From Erwinia sp039023475 (GTDB lineage Bacteria; Pseudomonadota; Gammaproteobacteria; Enterobacterales; Enterobacteriaceae): DNA of 64,000 bases. The position numbers were made by a program, and so were the translations under genes. How positions within the stretch are numbered: the stretch's first letter is position 1; each line of letters starts with the position of its first letter. The notes below the pieces were generated by a model that saw only the letters and a program-made list of their open reading frames with translations, did not search any database and had not been told where the DNA came from. Where the stretch lies: NCBI RefSeq assembly GCF_039023475.1, contig NZ_JBCHVB010000006.1, forward strand, positions 124,001-188,000. Direction: 5' to 3'. Below are positions 43,967 through 52,222 of the stretch, in pieces.

Positions 43967-44806
43967 ATGAGCTCACTGTTACGTATTCGCCAGCTTTATC
44001 CTCGCCTGGCTTTAAACGAGCGCAGGCTGGCTGATTTTTTGCTGTCCCAGCCGGATCGCGCCCGTCATCTGAGTTCACAAAAGCTCGCTGAGGAGTCGGG
44101 CGTCAGTCAGTCCAGCGTGGTGAAATTCGCTCAAAAGCTCGGTTATAAAGGCTTCCCGGCGCTGAAGCTGGCCCTCAGCGAGTCGCTGGCGGACAGGGAT
44201 GCCATTACCGTACACAATCTGATCCTCAGTGACGATCCGTTGAAAATGGTGGGCGAAAAGCTGCTGACGGAAAAACAGTCCGCCATTCGGGCCACCCTGG
44301 ATATCAACAGCGAAGAGATGCTGCTGGAAACTCTCCGGCTCCTGAGAACCGCTAACCGTATAGTGCTGGTGGGTATAGGTGCATCAGGCCTGGTGGCAAA
44401 AGATTTTTCCTGGAAGCTGATGAAAATCGGGATGAGCGCGGTTGCAGAACAGGATATGCATGCCCTGTTAGCCAGCGTACAGGCTCTGAGCGTCGGTGAC
44501 CTGCTGTTAGCCATCTCTTATACCGGCGAACGCAGGGAAATTAACCTTGCGGCGCAGGAAGCCCAGCGGGCGGGTGCCAGCGTACTCGCCTTCACCGGCT
44601 TTACGCCGAATACGCTGCAACAGTGCGCCACCTACTGCCTCTATACGGTGGCGGAAGAGCAGACAACCCGCAGCGCGGCGATCTCCTCCACTACCGCGCA
44701 ATTTACCCTGACGGATCTGCTTTTTATGGCGCTGGTGCAACACGATCCGGAACGCGCCTCCACCCATATTCGCCACAGCGAAGCGCTGGTGAAAAAACTG
44801 GTGTAG
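43967..44806 (+). CDS. yfhH: YfhH, RpiR/MurR-type transcriptional regulator
   Basis: 279-aa regulator with an RpiR helix-turn-helix (residues ~1-75, SSQKLAEESGVSQSSVVKFAQKLGYKGFPALK) and a C-terminal SIS sugar-phosphate domain (IVLVGIGASGLVAKDFSWKL, AISYTGERREIN, EEQTTRSAAISST). Sequence and location (between pgpC and yfhL) match E. coli YfhH, unknown function. The start is at 43967, with GGGAG about 10 bases upstream. Here it is divergent from murQP, the arrangement of E. coli MurR with murQP, so MurNAc-6-P is a likely ligand. That is inference. Confidence 0.88.
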   Translation: MSSLLRIRQLYPRLALNERRLADFLLSQPDRARHLSSQKLAEESGVSQSSVVKFAQKLGYKGFPALKLALSESLADRDAITVHNLILSDDPLKMVGEKLLTEKQSAIRATLDINSEEMLLETLRLLRTANRIVLVGIGASGLVAKDFSWKLMKIGMSAVAEQDMHALLASVQALSVGDLLLAISYTGERREINLAAQEAQRAGASVLAFTGFTPNTLQQCATYCLYTVAEEQTTRSAAISSTTAQFTLTDLLFMALVQHDPERASTHIRHSEALVKKLV

Positions 44807-44831
44807 TGGGTATTCATTACAAGCAAATATA

Positions 44832-44861
44832 TTGCTCACCATGAAAGTGATTGATTATACT
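44832..44861 (+). promoter_or_regulatory. Promoter of the GT8-waaL pair
   Basis: TTGCTC - 18 bp - TATACT, 29 bp before the GT8 start, in an AT-rich stretch. Confidence 0.55.
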
Positions 44862-44889
44862 TCCACGCTTTACATAACAGGCTATCTGG

Positions 44890-45918
44890 ATGCTTAACAT
44901 GAACGCAGGGAGTTTCAACGAAATTATCGACGAAGCATTTCTTGCAAGAAGCCTGAAGAAGCAGGTGATAGTTGACAATGCCTCTTTCACCGCACAGTCT
45001 GATCTGAAACATATTGTCTTTGGGGTCGATGGCGACTTCCTACGTCATGCCTGTATTGCTATGCAATCGATCCTGGACAATGCTGCGGAGCAATTATTCA
45101 GCTTTCATTTAATCACGGACGAAGATGTTAGCGCTATTAATGATAAGTTGACTGCAACTTTAACCGGTACGGGACACTCCTTAACGGTGCACCAAATTTC
45201 CTCCAGTCTGTTCACCAACTTTCCGTCAACGTCATTATTTACGAAGGCTATTTACTATCGTTTATTAGCGCCGCATATCCTTAATGAGGAAAAAAGCCTT
45301 CTTTATCTGGATGCTGATATCATTTGCCTTCGCTCTTTCAGAGAAATATGGGAAGAATATGATATTTCATCTGAGACGGCGTTTGTTGCGCTGGAAAACA
45401 GTAAATTTACCGATGAGTTATCTGATTCAATTGGTCTCCAAGGGAAAGACTATTTTAACTCCGGCGTAATGTTAATCAATACCCATGCCTGGATTAAAAA
45501 TAACATTACCCTTGCGGCGCTGTCCGTACTTGAACAGCACGGCCACGCATTTAACTACCCAGATCAGGATGCATTGAATAAAGTCCTTGAAGGCAAAACA
45601 GGTTTTCTTGCAACAAAATATAATACTATTTTTAAAATTGAGCATGACTTAAATGGCTATCTGGCTTTGCCGCCAGATGAGACGGTTTTTCTGCATTATG
45701 CAGGGGCAGACAAGCCCTGGCAAAGCTGGAATGAACAGGCCGCCTGTAAATATTATCGCCGAATTCATGCATCATCCTGCTGGTCTTCAGTGAGTTTCGA
45801 TAAACCTGCAAAAGACTGGCAGGCAAAGAAAATGTACAAGCTTATGTTCGCAAAAAAATCCATCATGCAGGGGCTGAGATGGTATTTCACCTATTTAATA
45901 TTTCGTTATTTTAAATGA
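44890..45918 (+). CDS. GT8 family lipopolysaccharide core hexosyltransferase
   Basis: 342-aa glycosyltransferase of CAZy family 8 (WaaO/WaaI/WaaJ type), which transfers glucose or galactose from UDP-sugar onto the LPS outer core at the inner membrane. It has the metal-binding DxD in LLYLDADIICL, YFNSGVMLINTHAW, YPDQDALN, and HYAGADKPW at the C-terminal, plus a Glyco_transf_8C tail with a basic end. AGG lies 8 bases before the ATG. The gene is visibly AT-richer than its neighbours and overlaps waaL by 4 bp. Sugar and acceptor are not determined. Confidence 0.88.
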   Translation: MLNMNAGSFNEIIDEAFLARSLKKQVIVDNASFTAQSDLKHIVFGVDGDFLRHACIAMQSILDNAAEQLFSFHLITDEDVSAINDKLTATLTGTGHSLTVHQISSSLFTNFPSTSLFTKAIYYRLLAPHILNEEKSLLYLDADIICLRSFREIWEEYDISSETAFVALENSKFTDELSDSIGLQGKDYFNSGVMLINTHAWIKNNITLAALSVLEQHGHAFNYPDQDALNKVLEGKTGFLATKYNTIFKIEHDLNGYLALPPDETVFLHYAGADKPWQSWNEQAACKYYRRIHASSCWSSVSFDKPAKDWQAKKMYKLMFAKKSIMQGLRWYFTYLIFRYFK

Positions 45919-47192
45919 GATTTTCGATGAAATTAATCAAAAAACATCAAGAGCTTATCTATAGCCTCTGTATTATAGCTTTAGCCTTTGCTCTGGTATC
46001 AGATCTGTTCCTCAAAGGGCTACCTGAGAAGATTTTTTATATTGTAAGCTATGTTGCTATCATTTTCACTCTTCATCACGCATGGACACATCGCGCTGAG
46101 AAAATTGATAACAAACTCTTAATATGGTTTATGCTCTCTTTAGTATTATTTGGTCTCTCAAGGATTGTTTGGGGGTACTATTTTAAAGACACATTCTATA
46201 AAGACATACACTGGAATTATGTGAATGGTGGAAAAAGATTGCTGCTAACAGCATTTATGGTTTTTTATTTCTATAAATCACGCAGCGCGTTAAACAAAGC
46301 GACGTTAAACCTGTCATTAATCATCGTCCTGGCTGGATTATTTTATACCCTCTGGCTCGCTATCGATGCTCACTTTCTCAATGGAAGAAGAATTAAGCTG
46401 ACTGCCGATGCGGCGACTACTGCCGCCTACATAATTATACTCGTCTGCATAACCTCTCTTTACCTGGCCTTTCAGCGCTTCAAAAGCACGACTTTATCAA
46501 TTGTCATTTTCTTTGTGATATTCTCAATAAACATTACATTGGTTATTCTGACTGGAACGCGGTCAGCGGTAATTGTTACACCTTTATTATATATTTCATT
46601 TTTCTTTTTTTATTATAAAAATATACATAAGTTCATTATCTATGGCTGTCTGGCACTTTTTTTAGCGGCTGCCGTTGGCACGCCTTATGCCATTTGGGAC
46701 AGGATGAAAGATATCAAAAATGACATAACACAATACCAGATAAAAAATAACACTTCTGTTGGCGCACGCTTTTCAATCTGGAAGTCAGGCTGGGATAGCG
46801 TTAACTTTGGCATAATTGGTCAGAGCTCAGACGCGCGTACGGAAAAGGCTCGTGATTATATTGTTAAATATGAGCGACATAATCCTGAGGCCTGGAAGAA
46901 TGTAGCTTACCACGTGCATAACGATCTGCTGGAAGTCCTCTCGCTACAAGGTATTTTTGGAGTTTTCGCTCTGCTTTCGTTCTTTATTAGCGGTGTTCTA
47001 TTTTCACTATCGCGAAAAATGCTAAGAACTAATGGGGTTGTTTTTATTATCGCGCCAGTCTTCCTTTTCGGCCTGGTCGACTCTGTTCTGATTCAAAGTA
47101 ATTCGGTTTTGCTTATCTGTATCAGTCTGGCTCTGATGGTCACAGCGCTTAAGGAAAAGCCTGACCATAGACAGTCAAATACTGTCTCATAA
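45915..47192 (+). CDS. waaL: O-antigen ligase WaaL-type membrane protein
   Basis: 425-aa polytopic protein with about 12 hydrophobic segments. It shows features of the WaaL/Wzy_C family: LTGTRSAVIV, a large periplasmic loop with VGARFSIWKSGW, and the His-bearing YHVHNDLLEVLSLQGIFG. WaaL joins undecaprenyl-linked O antigen to lipid A-core at the periplasmic face. The first ATG overlaps the GT8 stop by 4 bp; a second in-frame ATG at 45927 is possible. AT-rich composition and its position outside a waa cluster suggest a transferred or moved module. Confidence 0.85.
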   Translation: MRFSMKLIKKHQELIYSLCIIALAFALVSDLFLKGLPEKIFYIVSYVAIIFTLHHAWTHRAEKIDNKLLIWFMLSLVLFGLSRIVWGYYFKDTFYKDIHWNYVNGGKRLLLTAFMVFYFYKSRSALNKATLNLSLIIVLAGLFYTLWLAIDAHFLNGRRIKLTADAATTAAYIIILVCITSLYLAFQRFKSTTLSIVIFFVIFSINITLVILTGTRSAVIVTPLLYISFFFFYYKNIHKFIIYGCLALFLAAAVGTPYAIWDRMKDIKNDITQYQIKNNTSVGARFSIWKSGWDSVNFGIIGQSSDARTEKARDYIVKYERHNPEAWKNVAYHVHNDLLEVLSLQGIFGVFALLSFFISGVLFSLSRKMLRTNGVVFIIAPVFLFGLVDSVLIQSNSVLLICISLALMVTALKEKPDHRQSNTVS

Positions 47193-47300
47193 AATCCATT
47201 TATTTGCGCAGGAGTGCCAATTCCTGCGCTGGAGTAAGATCCCAGACTAAGAGCAGCGTATAATGCGGACGCTTTCACCATGTCACTGAATGAGATAATC

Positions 47301-47555
47301 ATGGCGTTACTGATTACGAAAAAATGTATTAACTGCGATATGTGCGAGCCGGAATGCCCGAATCAGGCCATCTCCATGGGTGATACAATTTATCAGATTG
47401 ATGCAGACCGCTGTACCGAGTGTATTGGTCACTATGAGACCCCGACCTGTCAGCAGGTCTGTCCTATCGACAATACTATCATTACCGATCCGGCGCATAT
47501 TGAGAGCGAGGATGCGCTATGGGAGAAGTTTGTGATACTGCATCACGCGGAATAA
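47301..47555 (+). CDS. yfhL: 2[4Fe-4S] ferredoxin YfhL
   Basis: 84-aa ferredoxin (E. coli 86), of the Alvin type, with a first cluster motif CINCDMCEPECP and second CTECIGHYETPTCQQVCP, the latter with the insertion typical of this subfamily. Electron carrier of unknown partner. The start at MALLITKKC is chosen over an upstream frame extension of seven residues; the ribosome binding site is weak (GAGAT). It is convergent with acpS as in E. coli. Confidence 0.96.
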   Translation: MALLITKKCINCDMCEPECPNQAISMGDTIYQIDADRCTECIGHYETPTCQQVCPIDNTIITDPAHIESEDALWEKFVILHHAE

Positions 47556-47558
47556 GAA

Positions 47559-47583
47559 GGGCGAAAGACTTTTCGCCCCTTTG
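47559..47583. terminator. Bidirectional terminator between yfhL and acpS
   Basis: GGGCGAAA-GACT-TTTCGCCC hairpin followed by CTTTG on the plus strand, in the 28 bp between convergent stops. Confidence 0.8.
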
Positions 47584-47964
47584 CTAGTTTTCAATAATAA
47601 CCGTCGCGCAGGCGTAGTGACGTTCGTCAGCAAGCGTGACGTGCACATAAGCCACGCCCAGCGTCTTTGCTACTTCGGCGGCCTTGAGAAAAAAACGCAG
47701 CCCGGGCTTGCCCAGCTCATCGTTATAAACTTCAAACTGATTGAAGGCCAGGCCGCCGCGGATCCCGGTGCCAAAGGCTTTGGCTGCTGCCTCTTTTACC
47801 GCAAAGCGTTTAGCCAGAAAGCGTACGGGCTGCTGATGAGCCTGATATTGCAGCCACTCGTTCTCACTTAAGACACGCTTCGCCAGCCGGTCGCCGGAGC
47901 GCGAGATAACCCCTTCAATCCGGGTGATTTCAACGATATCCGTACCGAGCCCGAGAATTGCCAT
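47584..47964 (-). CDS. acpS: Holo-[acyl-carrier-protein] synthase
   Basis: Transfers 4'-phosphopantetheine from CoA to the serine of ACP. 126 aa. Characteristic GTDIVEITRI with the metal Asp, and RFLAKRFAVKEAAAKAFGTGI with the second metal Glu. It overlaps pdxJ by one base (stop/start), so pdxJ-acpS are coupled, as in E. coli. Confidence 0.98.
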   Translation of the reverse strand: MAILGLGTDIVEITRIEGVISRSGDRLAKRVLSENEWLQYQAHQQPVRFLAKRFAVKEAAAKAFGTGIRGGLAFNQFEVYNDELGKPGLRFFLKAAEVAKTLGVAYVHVTLADERHYACATVIIEN

Positions 47965-48695
47965 TAGCGCCGCGCTTCCCGCAGCAGGGCTTTCATATCA
48001 CTGACCGCTTCCGCCATCCCGCTCATTACCGCACGGCCGATAATGGCGTGTCCGATATTCAGCTCGTGCATCTGCGGCAGCGCGGCGACAGGCAGGACGT
48101 TGTGATAGGTCAGACCGTGGCCGGCATTGACCTTCAGTCCTTTATCATGCGCATAAGCGGCAGCATCCCTGATACGGCGGAACTCGGCGTCACGCAGTGC
48201 GCCCTCTTCCGCTTCCGCATAGGCGCCGGTATGAATTTCGATATAAGGCGCGCCTGCTGCCATCGCGGCATCTATCTGCTGATGGTCAGGATCGATAAAC
48301 AGCGAAACCAGAATCCCCGCCTCCCGCAGGCGTGAAGCGGCCAGGGTAATTTTTTCCAGCTGGCCCGCCACGTCCAGGCCGCCTTCGGTCGTCACCTCTT
48401 CGCGCTTTTCAGGCACCAGGCAGCAGAAATGCGGTTTGATTTCACAGGCGATGTCCACCATCTCATCGGTGACGGCCATCTCAAGGTTCATGCGGGTCTG
48501 GATAGTCTGACGCAGCAGCTGAACGTCGCGGTCGGTAATGTGACGACGGTCTTCTCTGAGATGGACGGTGATGCCGTCAGCGCCTGCCTGCTCAGCGACA
48601 AACGCAGCCTGTACCGGGTCAGGATAGTGCGTGCCGCGCGCGTTACGGACGGTGGCAACGTGGTCGATATTAACGCCTAACAATAGCTCAGCCAT
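47964..48695 (-). CDS. pdxJ: Pyridoxine 5'-phosphate synthase
   Basis: TIM-barrel enzyme condensing 1-deoxyxylulose-5-P with 3-amino-2-oxopropyl phosphate in vitamin B6 synthesis. 243 aa. Conserved GVNIDHVATVRNARG at the N-terminus, TVHLREDRRHI, VNAGHGLTYHNV and IGHAIIGRAVMSGM. It lies 74 bp after recO and ahead of acpS. PLP made here is needed by IscS and GlyA in the same window. Confidence 0.98.
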   Translation of the reverse strand: MAELLLGVNIDHVATVRNARGTHYPDPVQAAFVAEQAGADGITVHLREDRRHITDRDVQLLRQTIQTRMNLEMAVTDEMVDIACEIKPHFCCLVPEKREEVTTEGGLDVAGQLEKITLAASRLREAGILVSLFIDPDHQQIDAAMAAGAPYIEIHTGAYAEAEEGALRDAEFRRIRDAAAYAHDKGLKVNAGHGLTYHNVLPVAALPQMHELNIGHAIIGRAVMSGMAEAVSDMKALLREARR

Positions 48696-48769
48696 GACAA
48701 ACCTCAGAATTTTGCGAAGAAAAGCCAGTTTACAATGTTCTGCCCGCCCGCTGGAATGCCCTGATGCGC

Positions 48770-49504
48770 TTACTCCGGCTCAGGCGGCGTTTCCGGACGT
48801 TTTTTCGGCACAAACTGGCGAAACAGTTCCTGACTTTTAAGCGGTTTACCACCCAGATAGGGCTTCAGTGCTATCCGGGTGAAGCGCTTGGCGGCGCGGA
48901 GCGTATCCGCATCAGGAAAGGTGCGCTCAGCCAGCGCGCGCAGCTGACGGCCGGTGAAGGTGTTGTTATTTATCACCAGGCTGGCGATAAAGCCTTTTTC
49001 TTCACGGTAGCTATAGGTCATGCCGTCCGTCACATCTTCCCCGCTGCCCGCGCAGTGCAGGAAGTCCACACCGTAGCCAAGATGCCCCAGCATCGCCAGC
49101 TCAAAGCGGCGCAGCGCCGGCTCCGGCGTGCCGCTGGCGGAGGCAAGCGCCTGGAGACAGTAAAGATAATCGAAAAACAGTTCGGTGAAGGCGGTTTCCT
49201 GCTCCAGCACGCGTGACAGCAGTTCGTTGACGTAGAGGCCGCAGTAGAGGGTGATACCGGAAAGAGGAAGCGCCAGGGAGATCGGCTCAGCGCCGCGCAG
49301 AGTTTTGACGTCTCCTCTGCCTCCCCAGCGAACAAGCAGCGGCGTAAAAGGTTGCAGCGCCCCTTTCAGACTGGAGCGCTTACCTCTGGCACCTTTGGCA
49401 ACAACGCGTATTCGCCCGTAATTTTCGGAGAAAAGATCGAGCATGAGGCTGGTTTCGCTCCAGGGACGCCCATGCAGGACAAACGCGCGCTGCCACCCCT
49501 CCAT
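48770..49504 (-). CDS. recO: DNA repair protein RecO
   Basis: Mediator that helps RecA displace SSB in RecF-pathway repair. 244 aa (E. coli 242). N-terminal OB-fold (RAFVLHGRPWSETSLMLDLFSENYGRIRVVAKGARG) followed by the helical domain. No zinc finger is seen, as usual in enterobacteria. It follows era with 5 bp between, in the rnc-era-recO operon. Confidence 0.97.
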   Translation of the reverse strand: MEGWQRAFVLHGRPWSETSLMLDLFSENYGRIRVVAKGARGKRSSLKGALQPFTPLLVRWGGRGDVKTLRGAEPISLALPLSGITLYCGLYVNELLSRVLEQETAFTELFFDYLYCLQALASASGTPEPALRRFELAMLGHLGYGVDFLHCAGSGEDVTDGMTYSYREEKGFIASLVINNNTFTGRQLRALAERTFPDADTLRAAKRFTRIALKPYLGGKPLKSQELFRQFVPKKRPETPPEPE

Positions 49505-49509
49505 CAGGC

Positions 49510-50415
49510 TCAGAGATCGTCTGTATAGCCCAGGCTGCGCAGAGCACGTTCGTCATCCGCCCAGCCCGACTTCACTTTCACCCAGAGTTCCAGGTGCACT
49601 TTAGCCTCAAACATCTCTTCCATATCTTTACGGGCTTCGGTGCCGATCGTTTTGATCTTGGCGCCCTTGTTGCCAATCACCATTTTCTTCTGGCCTTCAC
49701 GCTCAACCAGAATCAAACCATGAATATCATAACCGCCGCGCTCGTTGGTGACGAACTGTTCAATCTCAACCGTCACCGAGTAAGGCAGCTCGGCCCCCAG
49801 GAAACGCATCAGCTTTTCACGAATGATTTCCGATGCCATAAAGCGCTGGGAGCGGTCAGTAATATGATCTTCCGGGAAGTGATGCTCCGCTTCCGGCAGG
49901 CGTTTACGCACGATGCTGGCAATGGTATCCACATTCTTACCGCTTTCGGCAGAGATAGGCACCACATCCATAAAATCCATCTGCTGGCTGAGGAACTGCA
50001 TATGCGGCAGCAGGATGCTTTTATCCGTAATGTTGTCCACTTTATTGATGGCCAGCAAAACGGGCACTTTCCCATCCTTCAGCTTTTTAACCACCATCTC
50101 ATCATCAGCGGTCCAGCGCGTGCCTTCCACCACAAAAATCACCAGCTCCACGTCACCAATGGAACTGCTGGCCGCACGGTTCATCAGGCGGTTGATCGCC
50201 CGCTTCTCTTCCATATGCAGGCCGGGGGTGTCCACGTAGATAGCCTGATAGGGGCCTTCGGTATGGATGCCCATAATGCGGTGGCGGGTCGTTTGCGGCT
50301 TGCGCGAGGTAATGGAGATCTTCTGACCCAGAAGCTGGTTCAGTAAGGTGGATTTCCCGACGTTCGGGCGGCCTACGATAGCAATAAAGCCGCAATGGGG
50401 GGTTTGTTCGCTCAT
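49510..50415 (-). CDS. era: GTPase Era
   Basis: Essential GTPase for 16S rRNA 3'-end maturation and 30S assembly. 301 aa. P-loop GRPNVGKST near residue 15, DTPG in VDTPGLHMEEKR, NKVD, then a C-terminal KH domain with VIGNKGAKIKTIGTEARKDMEEMF and a final LGYTDDL. Its start overlaps the rnc stop by 4 bp (ATGA), and the two are co-translated in E. coli. Confidence 0.99.
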   Translation of the reverse strand: MSEQTPHCGFIAIVGRPNVGKSTLLNQLLGQKISITSRKPQTTRHRIMGIHTEGPYQAIYVDTPGLHMEEKRAINRLMNRAASSSIGDVELVIFVVEGTRWTADDEMVVKKLKDGKVPVLLAINKVDNITDKSILLPHMQFLSQQMDFMDVVPISAESGKNVDTIASIVRKRLPEAEHHFPEDHITDRSQRFMASEIIREKLMRFLGAELPYSVTVEIEQFVTNERGGYDIHGLILVEREGQKKMVIGNKGAKIKTIGTEARKDMEEMFEAKVHLELWVKVKSGWADDERALRSLGYTDDL

Positions 50416-51092
50416 TCAAGTCCTAGCTTAATCAGCGCCTGTTCGGCGGCTGCCTGCTCAGCTTTACGGCGGCTTGAGCCGGTTCCGACAACCGGTTCCG
50501 CCATGCCGCTTACCTGGCAGTGAATTGTGAATTCCTGGTCATGCGCTTCGCCACGCACCTGCACCACCAGATAGGAGGGCAGCGGCAGATGACGACCCTG
50601 CAAATATTCTTGCAGACGCGTTTTTGGATCTTTCTGTTTATCACCCGGGCTGATCTGATCGAGGCGGCTGGCGTACCAGCTCAGGATCAGCTTCTCCACC
50701 GACTGGATATCGCTATCCAGGAAAACGCCGCCGATCAGCGCTTCTACGGTATCTGCCAGGATCGATTCACGGCGGAAACCGCCGCTTTTCAGCTCACCCG
50801 GCCCAAGGCGAAGGCATTCGCCAAGGTCGAACTCACGGGCCATTTCAGCCAGCGTATTGCCGCGCACCAGCGTGGCGCGCATCCGGCTCATATCGCCTTC
50901 GTCAACGCGGGGAAAACGATGGTAGAGCGCGTTGGCAATCACGTAACTGAGGATAGAATCACCCAGAAACTCCAGCCTTTCGTTGTGCTTACTGCTGGCA
51001 CTGCGGTGAGTAAGCGCCTGCTGCAAAAGTTCCTGATGGGTAAAAGTGTAGCCCAACTTTTGCTGGAGCCTGTTAATGACTATGGGGTTCAT
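50412..51092 (-). CDS. rnc: Ribonuclease III
   Basis: Double-strand-specific endoribonuclease that processes rRNA precursors and its own leader. 226 aa. Catalytic signature ERLEFLGDSILSY with the Glu/Asp metal residues, and the later DTVEALIGGVFLD; a dsRNA-binding domain at the C-terminus (DPKTRLQEYLQGRHLPLPSYLVV, ending SSRRKAEQAAAEQALIKLGLE). First gene of rnc-era-recO. A long stem-loop in the leader predicts autoregulation. Confidence 0.98.
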   Translation of the reverse strand: MNPIVINRLQQKLGYTFTHQELLQQALTHRSASSKHNERLEFLGDSILSYVIANALYHRFPRVDEGDMSRMRATLVRGNTLAEMAREFDLGECLRLGPGELKSGGFRRESILADTVEALIGGVFLDSDIQSVEKLILSWYASRLDQISPGDKQKDPKTRLQEYLQGRHLPLPSYLVVQVRGEAHDQEFTIHCQVSGMAEPVVGTGSSRRKAEQAAAEQALIKLGLE

Positions 51093-51123
51093 GTGTTACC
51101 AGTGTCTGAATGCGTCAAATAAT

Positions 51124-51175
51124 CTGCACACGGAACAGGGCTGGACGCGCCAACACGAGACTGTTTCGTGTGCAG
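51124..51175 (-). promoter_or_regulatory. rnc leader stem-loop (RNase III autoregulation site)
   Basis: In the 135 bp between lepB and rnc, arms CTGCACACGAAACAG and CTGTTCCGTGTGCAG pair over 14 of 15 positions around a 22-base loop, 31 bp upstream of the rnc ATG. In E. coli RNase III cuts a stem in its own leader to destabilise the mRNA. A weak lepB terminator is the alternative. Confidence 0.78.
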
Positions 51176-51227
51176 TGGCCTCCCGCAGGGAAACCACCCG
51201 TTTACTCAGGTCGCCCGAAGGCGGCTA

Positions 51228-52196
51228 TCAGTGAATACCGCCAATACGGCTGAGGCGAACGCCGGTAGGCCATTCTCCTTCCTGCTTCTCGAAGCTCATC
51301 CAGATGGCGGTCGCTTTGCCAACCAGATTGCGTTCCGGGACAAAGCCCCAGTAACGGCTGTCCGCGCTGTTATCGCGGTTGTCGCCCATCATGAAGTACA
51401 TCCCTTCAGGCACGACCCATGAAGACTGCGGCTGCCCCGGCTGCTGATAATAGGCGCTTGCCTGGCTTTGCGCCTGCGTCACCAGCAGGATTGAATGCGT
51501 CACGTCACCCAGCGTCTCATTACGCGTGGCCAGACGCAGGCCGCCGCGCATCGTGTCACCCTGTGGAACCTGATAGAAACCGTTCCCTTCTTTATTGCCA
51601 TCAAAGCCGCTGAAGGTTTGGATAAAATCGCTTGGCTTAACGTCAGAATAGGTCACCGCCAGCGCTTTATCACAAGAGGTTCCCGTGCCACAGGCTGGAT
51701 TAATGGTGACGGTCTTACTCTGCGGATCGTAACTGACCCGGTCGCCAGGCAGCCCTACCACGCGCTTGATGTAGTCCAGACTGGGGTTTTCAGGATATTT
51801 AAAGACGGCGATATCACCACGTTTAGGATGCCCTGTCGGGATCAGCGTGGTCTGAGTAATCGGATCTTTAATCCCGTAGGCGTATTTCTCCACCAGGATG
51901 AAGTCGCCAATCAGCAGTGTAGGCATCATCGACCCGGAAGGGATCTGGAACGGCTCATAAACAAACGAACGTACGATGAAAACCAGCAGCAGCACCGGGA
52001 AAACCGATGCGGCGGTTTCCGCCCAGCCGGGTTGCTTTGCCGCTTTGCTCTGTCCGGCAGGGATTTCCCCCGCCTGAGCATCCGCTTCAGCCTGCCTGGC
52101 TTTGCGGGCTGGTGCCCACTTAAACTTATCAACACACCAGATAATACCGGTGACGAGTGTCGCTATCGCCAGAATCAGGGCGAACATATTAGCCAT
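51228..52196 (-). CDS. lepB: Signal peptidase I
   Basis: Removes signal peptides of secreted proteins at the periplasmic face. 322 aa (E. coli 324). Two N-terminal membrane helices (residues ~4-21 and ~60-78) flank a cytoplasmic loop; the catalytic dyad is S89 in QIPSGSMMPT and K144 in DYIKRVVGLPGDRV; the GDNRDNSADSRYWGFVP box follows. It starts 26 bp after lepA as in E. coli. Confidence 0.98.
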   Translation of the reverse strand: MANMFALILAIATLVTGIIWCVDKFKWAPARKARQAEADAQAGEIPAGQSKAAKQPGWAETAASVFPVLLLVFIVRSFVYEPFQIPSGSMMPTLLIGDFILVEKYAYGIKDPITQTTLIPTGHPKRGDIAVFKYPENPSLDYIKRVVGLPGDRVSYDPQSKTVTINPACGTGTSCDKALAVTYSDVKPSDFIQTFSGFDGNKEGNGFYQVPQGDTMRGGLRLATRNETLGDVTHSILLVTQAQSQASAYYQQPGQPQSSWVVPEGMYFMMGDNRDNSADSRYWGFVPERNLVGKATAIWMSFEKQEGEWPTGVRLSRIGGIH

Positions 52197-52222
52197 TCCA
52201 GTTCCCTCGTAGCCTGCGGGCC

